From: Pteria penguin
Taxonomy: Eukaryota; Mollusca; Bivalvia; Pterioida; Pteriidae
NCBI GenBank assembly: GCA_035048485.1
Contig: CM068581.1
Coordinates: 67,910,381-67,974,380, forward strand
Reading direction: 5' to 3'
Length of the DNA stretch: 64,000 nucleotides
A model generated the notes under the pieces. The model saw only the letters and a list, made by a program, of their open reading frames with translations, did no database searches and was not told where the DNA came from. Shown here piece after piece: positions 47,410-64,000 of this stretch. Position 1 is the stretch's first letter. Each line of letters starts with the position of its first letter. Both the position numbers and the translations under genes were made by a program.

Positions 47410-48510
47410 TCAAAGACGCATTAAACTCCATATAAGCATCGATTCATAGCTGGATCTTGCAAGTTTTCCACGAAGCTTCTTTCCATGTTACTCACCAAAA
47501 TTCTAACAGAAATCAAACATGTCATCAGAAATACTGCTCTACTGCTTACTCAAGAAGTGAAATCAATCAGATGTGGATTCTAAAGAATACCAAGGAACTT
47601 CTAGAACACTTAAAATCTCCTCATTTCAATAATGTCACTAGCATAAAATCTTTTGACTTTTCGACTTTTTATACAACCATTCCTCATCAAGAACTGAAGA
47701 ACAGAATAACATCAATTATTCAAACGCCTTCTTTTAAAAAAAGAAGTCGCAGGTATAAGTATCTCGTTTTAGGCCACAACGACACATATTTTGTAAAAGA
47801 ACACTCTGATTCCAGCAACAAGTATACAGAAAAAGAGATCATCCAAATGTTAGAATTTCTTATAGATAATATTTTTGTGATATTTGGTGGAAATGTGTTC
47901 CAACAGATTGTTGGCATTCCTACGGCTGACATATTTTTGTACTCTTACGAAGCAGAATTCATACAGTCTTTGCTCTCTAAAGGCAATAAACAATTAGCAT
48001 CTCTGTTCAACTTTACATACAGATACATCGATGACGTTTTGTTGATTAACAACCGTATATTTAAGGATCACCTCAACATCATATATCCAAAGGAACTCGA
48101 GATAAAAGATACAACAGAGAGCGCATCTTCTGCTTCATACCTCTATATATTCCTATCAGTTAGTGACGATAGTTCATTAGTAACCTCTCTCTATGACAAA
48201 CGTGACGATTTCAATTTTTCATTATTACCAACTTCCCTTTTCTGAGTAGCAACATACCTTCCTCTCCCGCATATGGCGTCTTCATTTCACAACTTATACG
48301 CTATGTCAGGGCATGCTCTAAATACGAAAATTTCATCCTGAGAGCTAGGCTTCTTGCCACGAAACTACTCTCACAAGGATATATTGAGGACGTTTGAAAT
48401 TGTCACTTAGGAAGTTCTATGGGGAAGTTCGATATAGGGATCTAGTGCAATTTCAGATTCCTCTTTCAAGAATGTTAACCGATATTTTGGGATTTATAGA
48501 TATACAGACA
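47410..48510 (+). pseudogene. Broken Penelope-like reverse transcriptase
   Basis: The longest open piece is 47457-48245. Within it: a motif A-like SFDFSTFYTTIP (Asp67 of that piece), QQIVGIP at 149-155, a YIDD motif C at 190-193, then DTTESASSASYL and YDKRDDFNF, order and wording typical of the Penelope-like or related retroelement polymerases common in bivalves. Damage: the segment upstream (RFIAGSCK near 47440) is in another frame; the residues normally between QQIVGIP and the ADIFLYSYEAEF block are missing, suggesting a short in-frame deletion of motif B; a stop falls at 48243-48245, after which SSPAYGVFISQLIRY-like sequence continues to about 48500 with a further frame break. No endonuclease domain is seen. 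It lies only about 200 bp past the NACHO-like copy 2 stop. Confidence 0.8.
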
Positions 48511-48671
48511 TTTGTTCACGTGCGCTTACGACATCGGAATATCAGTTTGGCAGCTTTTCTTGCCTTGAATGGAAAATTTGACTTCGTGTTTTTGTCTCCT
48601 TCGTGTGTTCGTGCGTGTATATTTATGTATTTACCTCCCCGACTTGAAAGGTTGTTGCAGGACTTTTGCGA

Positions 48672-48728
48672 CGGGTGATGCAAGCAACCAGGAGACGCGT
48701 ACTCCTCCCGGACACCTGGGTCCGACGC
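48672..48728 (+). repeat. Dispersed repeat fragment (GCAAGCAACCAGGAGACGCG)
   Basis: Related to 9936-10020 and the inverted fragments near 55005-55040 and 55405-55450. It overlaps the left arm of the fold-back element at 48715-48940. Confidence 0.5.
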
Positions 48729-48940
48729 CATAAACTGAGAATATACTTAAGTCAAATATTTCATTTTAATTTATTCCATTATCAAACGTTCAAATAAATT
48801 TTAATCAGAATGGTTTACTTCTATTTATCAGTAGAATAAAACTAAATAAAATCCAAATTCCAGTTATTAATTCATTAATGAACAGAAGAATATGAATTTT
48901 TGACTTAAGTATATTCTCAGTTTATGGCGCCGGACCCTGG
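48715..48940. mobile_element. Fold-back element with ~42-bp inverted arms
   Basis: The left arm (CCTGGGTCCGACGCCATAAA onward to 48756) is the near-perfect reverse complement of the right arm (48898-48940, ending TTTATGGCGCCGGACCCTGG). The core is AT-rich, about 140 bp, without a coding frame. Confidence 0.8.
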
Positions 48941-50064
48941 TCTCATCTCGATTTTATTGCGGTTCGCATTTGTCTGAATATGACACTATTCACGATACTG
49001 TCCTTTTATTCCATGGACTATGAGATATGGTTTACTCTTCGGTACTTCTTCGTTTTTTACCTCAAAATATGTGTAAAGCTTATTTGATGTCATTTCTTGT
49101 AGTTGCATTTATCTACAGATATCAATGTACAATGTATAAAGTATGTGCACAGGCCTACATACGTAACTTTTTATTCGTTTATCATGAGTAGGTAATATTC
49201 ATTTGATCCTTAACGTATTACACAATCGATGAGGAAAGAAGGGGGGGGGGGGTGTTCATTGATAAACGCTGACATGATCCAGACAAATAAGTTTGAATGC
49301 GGTAAACCTCTCGGGGGATTTATCTTCAGTTTTTAAATAAAATGTTACTTTTAGCTCGCCGGGACGAATGTTGTCATACCCCGTCGGCGTCGTTGTTGTC
49401 GTCCGTAGACAAAACCTTTATTAACCTGGATCATAACTTTAGAACCATTAGAGACACGGCTTTAATATTTCATGCGTGTACTCCTTGTGACAAGACCCTT
49501 CATTACGTATCATTTTTTACGTTTTTTACATTGACATTTAAGATTGATTCACTAAGGAAAAACTTTTAACCTTGGTCATAGCTTATGAACAGTAAAAATA
49601 GGGCTTAAATATTCCATGTGTGTATTCCTTGTGACTATACCTCTCATTACGTATTTAAAAAATTTTAGTTTTGACTTTGACCTTAGAAATTGACCTACCT
49701 ACAACTAGGTTATGCTATTTTAATTTGGTTGCCAGGGACGAGCTCTATTGCCTTCTGACAACTCGTTCGACTTCTTTTTACTATGACTATTGCCTAACGT
49801 GAGAAAATAATAAAGAATATTCCATCTATACTGTATGTTTCTCCCGTGAATTCAAACCCTGAAATTCATTTATTTACAATAATATTAATAACATATTAGT
49901 GAAAATTGTTATTAACACTTACGATAAAACCAAGGTCATACCTCATAACATTAGGAATGTTTCGGATGTCTTCTCATTCAAGAATCGGGCATTATGTAAT
50001 TTAATCTCGAAACGGACGGGAATAGTTGATGAACCCCTTTAAATTAGACTGTTTAAATTCTAAT

Positions 50065-50234
50065 GGGGTCTTTTCGTTATGCAGAGTTATTTCCATTTGA
50101 GCAAGTATCTGACGTCAAACCCTTATGGCGTCATACAATTTCCCGTAATTTTACACCAGTTGCCATAGAATGGGTTGTCGTCACAATGGATTGACGTCAG
50201 ATACCTGCAATAACTCTGTATAATGAAAAGACTC
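50065..50234. mobile_element. MITE with inverted arms and CRE-like palindromes
   Basis: GTCTTTTCGTTATGCAGAGT at 50068 onward matches the inverse of 50211-50233 with two mismatches. A second matched pair, GTATCTGACGTCA at 50105-50117 and TGACGTCAGATAC at 50192-50204, continues the arms with a small asymmetry. No frame inside. Confidence 0.75.
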
Positions 50235-51578
50235 AATTTACCACTCTTATCAGTTTACTCAATTCGTAAAGGCATATTTGAAGGGGAATGCTGTTCACAA
50301 CAATTAGATTATAAGAGTTATGGCCCTTCGAATTAGTTTCTTAGATTTTTCTAAGCAAAGTATTTGTCTTCGTAAATCCTCCATAATCATTTGGAGGATT
50401 TTGACGAAACTAGGTACAAAGAAAGAACACCATATGAAGATGTACATATTGGAAGGAGAATGTTGTCCAAAAACATTTACAAGAGTTATGACCCTTGGAC
50501 TTATATTTTTGTATGCAAAATACCATGTCTTTGCAACTCCTACACCCTTTGGTGAATTTTTAAGAAACTTGACGCAAAGAAAGATCACATTATGAAGATA
50601 TGCATATTTAACACGAATTATCACATCTCGTGTTTAATACAATTGTAGTCGGTGTATTTATGAAAGGAGAAGGTGTCAACATGGCAAATGATGGATGCGC
50701 GAAGAAGATTAATTAACCTACAAATAATAGAAGAAGAAAACTGAACTATAGTTTACCAGTAACAAAGGTAAATCTACATTTACCACATTTGATTAGATAT
50801 TTAGTTCTTGTTTGTATTACTCCTATTTGTCGTTCAACTGTGCCCTATTTTTTATAGAGAAAAGCGGAGGAGAATCCCTCATTATGAAAATCTACCGTAG
50901 TTAGTCCATCACTATTCAGTAGTCCAAATGAAGCTCGTTCCCATATATAGCTGGGAAGACAGTATGGCATATAGAGTCTTGTAGATTTGAACCTGTTCAT
51001 AACTATATATCCGGTCATTATTATATTTGTTTCTACGCTGTTAGATTAGCGCGAACGGACAGCGCTAGTAAAACCTCTTCACAAATGTGGGTTCCAGTAA
51101 AATATTGTGAATCGACAGCACCAACGGGGCAAAATGTGAAACCCAGTGGAATACTGTAAAAGAAAAGCGCTTACTCGGTAAAAATGTGAATCTCAATAAA
51201 ATAAATACACAGTATATCACGAGAGCAACAAATTATTGTGACCCATTATACTTTTGTATTTAAAATAAAAACATGAAATTTGATTCAGTGTTAAAATCCA
51301 TCCAATTTAGATTGCACGGCTGTAGGAGGAATTTCAAAAGTGGGTGTAGGTGTAAAGGGGGTGAGGGTGGATAAACTTGAATTTCGTTGCGTTTCGTAAC
51401 GTGATTTTAAAAAAAAATCGGTCCATGATCGGCAAATAAATAGGGGGATTCCCCCCTACCCTTCCGGTTGCTACGACCGTGGATTGCAATTTTCAGTACA
51501 TGATGTACATTTAAATTAAGCGCACATTTTAAATATATTTTTATGAAAGAGAAAACTTCTACCTGTTTTTCAAAATAG

Positions 51579-51584
51579 TTTATT
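51579..51584 (-). promoter_or_regulatory. Polyadenylation signal AATAAA
   Basis: On the minus strand, about 20 bp past the stop codon of the hydrolase-like gene. Confidence 0.55.
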
Positions 51585-51604
51585 ACTATTAGTAATCATT
51601 GTCG

Positions 51605-60909
<9,305 letters not shown>

Positions 60910-61038
60910 TTTGGATGCAGTCCTTTAAGTGTATGCACATGTACTCTACTATGAAGAAAGTTATGACTTAACCTGTCGTATCGATTCGTGACATCTTACT
61001 TATCTAATCAGTTTATCAAAGCGTACTACTCCATATTT

Positions 61039-61196
61039 CAGTGGCGAATGCAAGACCCTTTAAAGGAAAAATTGAAAATTTATGGCCATAATTCAGTACA
61101 AAGTGGGGCGGATGAAAAATTGAAATATTTGACACATGTAAAGGGTATACTTTAAGGTAGTCGAATGTCGCCTTTCCCTTCCTTGAATTCGCCAAT
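61039..61196 (+). mobile_element. Short MITE, CAGTGGCGAATGCAAG end
   Basis: The left end CAGTGGCGAATGCAAG is matched inversely by CCTTGAATTCGCCA near 61183-61196. The interior differs from the 56017 family. Confidence 0.55.
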
Positions 61197-61916
61197 AACA
61201 TCTTGCCGCGTGCATATCTTTATATGGTTTTCTATAATCTACTAAAAATTATCATTTTAAAAAGACATACATCCAAATCTTTGAAAAGGGGGAGAGGTTA
61301 ATAAGTAACAGACATAGACGGATCTAGAAATTTTTGAAAAGGAGGGGGGGGGGTGGGGGTTGCAGTCTCTCATGACTAATGTAAAATTACGGGAAATGAA
61401 CCAACGTACCCGAAGCAGTGAGGGATCTTTTTTGTGCCAGCTTACCGTGACACGGGGCGTCGGTTAATATTGCCTCGTCATAAAAACAGGACACTTGTGT
61501 TGGGTTAACTTGGTTTGAACCTACATGTATACATGTATATGCGCCTTTGATTGAGGTATTGGTTTTAGTTACCATATACATGTATCAATCTAAATGTAGT
61601 GTACAGTATCGGTATATAGATAAATATTAATTTTTTATAAGAATTAGTTTCAAATGGACAAAAAGGTGAATAATTTTGTCAATGACTTATAATGTTTTAA
61701 GTCCTGAATTTTGTGTATGGATAGATTAAGTTGTAGAACTCTTAGCCATTCACATTTAGTAAATGTTTCCAGATCTCAAGACGTGGACGTGTTTTGACCT
61801 TTGCAACGGACCCATCCGAAGCAGTACAAAGATATACTTTGTTGCTTTCTTTAAATTTCTGTATTTGCATTATGTATGTATCAATATACCTATTTGGTGG
61901 CTTTTAACACTAATAA

Positions 61917-62185
61917 GCCGGCGTGTCCTAGTGGTATCGCGCTCGCCACCTGATCGGGAGGCAGGAGTTCGAGTCCCACTCTGGTCATGCCGGTGTCCTA
62001 TCTTTCGGATGAGACAGTAAAAACCGAGGCCCCATGTCGTGGTATGCATGGCACGTTAAAGATCCCTCACTGCTTCGGGTGAGTCCGTTGTAAAGGTCAA
62101 AATTTCTATGTCCCGCACCAGGCAGATGCCGTCACCATATACGTGAAATGTTCGTGGTGTGACGTTAAACAAAATTCAATCAATC
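61917..62185 (+). mobile_element. Near-complete tRNA-derived SINE
   Basis: The head has GTGTCCTAGTGGTATCGCG (A-box region) and GGAGTTCGAGTCCC (B box). A conserved core follows: TCTTTCGGATGAGACAG, AAAACCGAGGCCCCATGTCG, GATCCCTCACTGCTTCGGG, CCGCACCAGGCAGATGCCG, TCACCATATACGTGAAATG. The tail is GTGTGACGTTAAAC then AATCAATCA. It is the best-preserved member of the family scattered through this window. Confidence 0.85.
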
Positions 62186-62663
62186 ATTTAATTGTTAATA
62201 CATGTACATGTACGTTTAATATTTTTTCTTTTTGAAAAAGGTAACATTGAGAATAATATCTGTGGCATTTTATCAACAGAAACAAATCTAAGAAGAAAAG
62301 ACATTAATTTTTCCTTATATCATCATAATTAACCCCATATACAAGCTGATTTAAGTTTTATTTCGACCTCTTGTCCAAGCTTGAGAGTGAGAAACTTTTA
62401 TAAGTGCGTCGATTGATACGTATGTAAACAGACACTTTTTAAATACTATCCTCCCATATATTGTCTCGTTTCCATTTCCCCTGGGGAGGGTTTAGTTTTA
62501 AATGGCACTCTTGATAATTGATCAATATGAGGAAGTTTCTTCAAAAGATATGTTGTATAAAAAAATAATAATTCGGGTTTGTTATTCTTAAAATTGTAAA
62601 TTTATTTATCGAATTTCCTTTGTTGTCTATCGGTAAGGGGTTACACAATAATATAAAACAGGT

Positions 62664-62753
62664 ATGGACGACAAGAAGCGTCCACCATCTGCAAAAGACG
62701 AAGAAGACGATGAAGAGGGTCGCCGAACAAGTAGGAGGAAACGTGCGAAAGTG
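62664..62753 (+). CDS. First coding exon of a charged, probably nuclear protein (partial)
   Basis: Thirty codons from ATG to a GTG|GTAATG donor. The peptide starts MDDKKRPPSAKDEEDDEEG and continues GRRTSRRKRAKV: an acidic patch, then a basic patch resembling a nuclear localisation signal. The rest lies beyond the window, with the first intron filling 62754-64000. No in-frame coding continuation is visible before the end. I cannot name the protein; charged starts like this are common in chromatin and RNA-processing factors. Confidence 0.55.
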
Positions 62754-62824
62754 GTAATGTGGTTTTAACTGTTAGGACTAGGGTTCCAAACAGCCGGCTT
62801 TGAACCTTTGACACGGTTTGAAGG

Positions 62825-63730
62825 GGTAAACGGTAATTCCGGTCATTTATGTGGTAATTCCGGTGAATAGCGGTAATTCCGGTGATTCTATGTATCGGTT
62901 TGAAGGCTTTGTTTTATTTTAGCCAAACTGTTTTCTTGTCGGGTTGCAGATTTGTCTTTGTATATTGCCCATTATAATTAAAGAATACGATGCCGTCCGG
63001 TGAAGTGACGCACTTAAGCACTTAATATATATTTATGTTAACATTTCTTCCATACAGCAAACTTTTGTTTTCATGAATTATTGTTTCAGACTCTTATTTA
63101 AAAATAATTATCACAATTAGTCACTAAAACATACAAAGCTGAACATAAACAATGTTAAAGTGACTCACCTGCATGCAAATGACAGTGCCTATCATGTCCG
63201 GTGAAGTGATTTCTATGAATTATATTTTATTAAGTGGATAAATTGGGATGTGTTTAACACATTTTTAGGAAACGATGTAAATGCAAGGTGAGTAAACAAA
63301 GTGCAGTGCCATCTTTTGCAACTTTCATGAATATTGATGAGCTAGCAAGTTTCGTCATAATGTAAACAATGAGCACATGTTGTGAAATTCGATGCGTTTA
63401 TTAAACAACCATTCTGTAAAAGGAAGAAATAATTCACATTTATGCATACCTCGGTCAATTCACAATTACTTGGTCAATTCACAATTGTATCTTCTGAATA
63501 ACAGGTAAAATATTACGTCAAAATCCGTCACATATAACTGCGTCACTTCCCCCGGCCGCGTCACTTCACCGGACTTGACTGTAATGAATTTCAATTTTCC
63601 TATGTGTACATACTGCTGTGTCGGGGGTTCTACTGCCGGTTCTACTACTTACCGAAATTACCCGGAATTACCGAAATGACTCAGTATTTACCGAAATGAC
63701 TCAATAAGTTACCGAAATGACCCGTTTTTC
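62825..63730. repeat. Inverted clusters of GGTAATTCCGG / ACCGAAATGAC
   Basis: Three GGTAATTCCGGT copies at 62829-62890 and, near 63648-63725, several inverted relatives (CCGGAATTACCG, then three TTACCGAAATGAC repeats). The clusters bracket the TIR element inside them, in the first intron of the plus-strand gene. Confidence 0.65.
62995..63574. mobile_element. 580-bp element with perfect 17-bp terminal inverted repeats
   Basis: GTCCGGTGAAGTGACGC at 62995-63011 is exactly matched inversely at 63558-63574. A third partial copy (GTCCGGTGAAGTGATTT) lies near 63196. No transposase frame. Confidence 0.7.
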
Positions 63731-64000
63731 ATTCTTTTTTGACCTGATATGGATAGAAGGGTGATATTTACATGTAAGAGATGACTTTTCATGCAAATAC
63801 CACCTTGTAATACAGCCAGACTCCTTGGGTATCTACGTAGATCAATATAGACAGTGACGTCACGCCGACTTCGAGAATGGGTGTCGGATGACCAGAATTA
63901 CCAATAAGACAGTAGAAACAGTAGACTTAGTCTAAAAACCATCTAAATTTATTGAAAAGACATGGTTCCCTCCAAAATTCACAGAATTTCGTTACATTAC

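Larger units (their letters stand above)
48941..51604. other. Gene-free stretch with repeats
   Basis: Contains poly-G at 49242-49251, degenerate 100-160-bp units at 49340-49760 (TCCTTGTGACAAGACC, TTTGACCTTAGAAATTGACC) and at 50280-50620 (AAGAGTTATGGCCCTT, ACAAGAGTTATGACCCTT), and the MITE at 50065-50234. No gene seen. Confidence 0.45.
60910..62663. other. Divergent intergenic region
   Basis: Separates the minus-strand hydrolase-like gene from the plus-strand gene at 62664, so both promoters may lie here. Holds a short MITE (61039-61196) and a SINE (61917-62185). No TATA box can be assigned with confidence. Confidence 0.4.

Overview
The window reads as AT-rich, intron-rich nuclear DNA from a mollusc, most likely a bivalve. 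The evidence is a multi-exon inhibitor-of-apoptosis (IAP) gene with extra BIR-like loci beside it, many tRNA-derived SINEs with a conserved core, fold-back elements with terminal inverted repeats, decayed Penelope-type retroelement sequence, long trinucleotide and (AT)n arrays, and degenerate arrays rich in AGGTCA. The species cannot be named from sequence alone. Gene models were built by hand from conserved domains, splice signals and reading-phase continuity. No transcript evidence was available.

Layout. 2.2-12.9 kb (minus strand): two tandem, diverged three-exon genes encoding about 110-aa proteins. Each carries the N-terminal half of a BIR domain followed by an unusual zinc-ligand arrangement. 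The long second intron of the downstream copy holds a tandem, retroelement-like array bounded by an inverted repeat. 13-25.4 kb: no gene found; repeats only. 25.4-32.7 kb (minus): a complete four-exon IAP gene (381 aa, two BIR domains plus a C-terminal RING-like domain with Cys in place of the usual His). 32.7-35.4 kb: an 871-bp unit repeated three times, starting inside or next to the IAP 5' leader intron. The third copy carries a tiny perfect palindrome flanked by an 8-bp duplication. 35.4-41.6 kb: repeats.

41.6-47.2 kb (plus): two tandem TMEM35/NACHO-like (DoxX-fold) membrane protein genes with the same exon plan, followed by a broken Penelope-like reverse transcriptase. 48-51.6 kb: fold-back elements and repeats. 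51.6-60.9 kb (minus): a seven-exon gene for a secreted alpha/beta-hydrolase-like protein (471 aa) with Ser, Asp and His candidates in place. Its introns hold microsatellites and short mobile elements. 61-64 kb: a near-complete SINE, then the first coding exon of a gene that leaves the window on the plus strand, with an inverted-repeat element in its first intron.

Functional reading: the IAP and BIR-like genes belong to the apoptosis and stress-response repertoire that is expanded in bivalves. The NACHO-like pair suggests receptor-assembly or ER chaperone roles. The hydrolase is an extracellular or secretory-pathway enzyme of unknown substrate.
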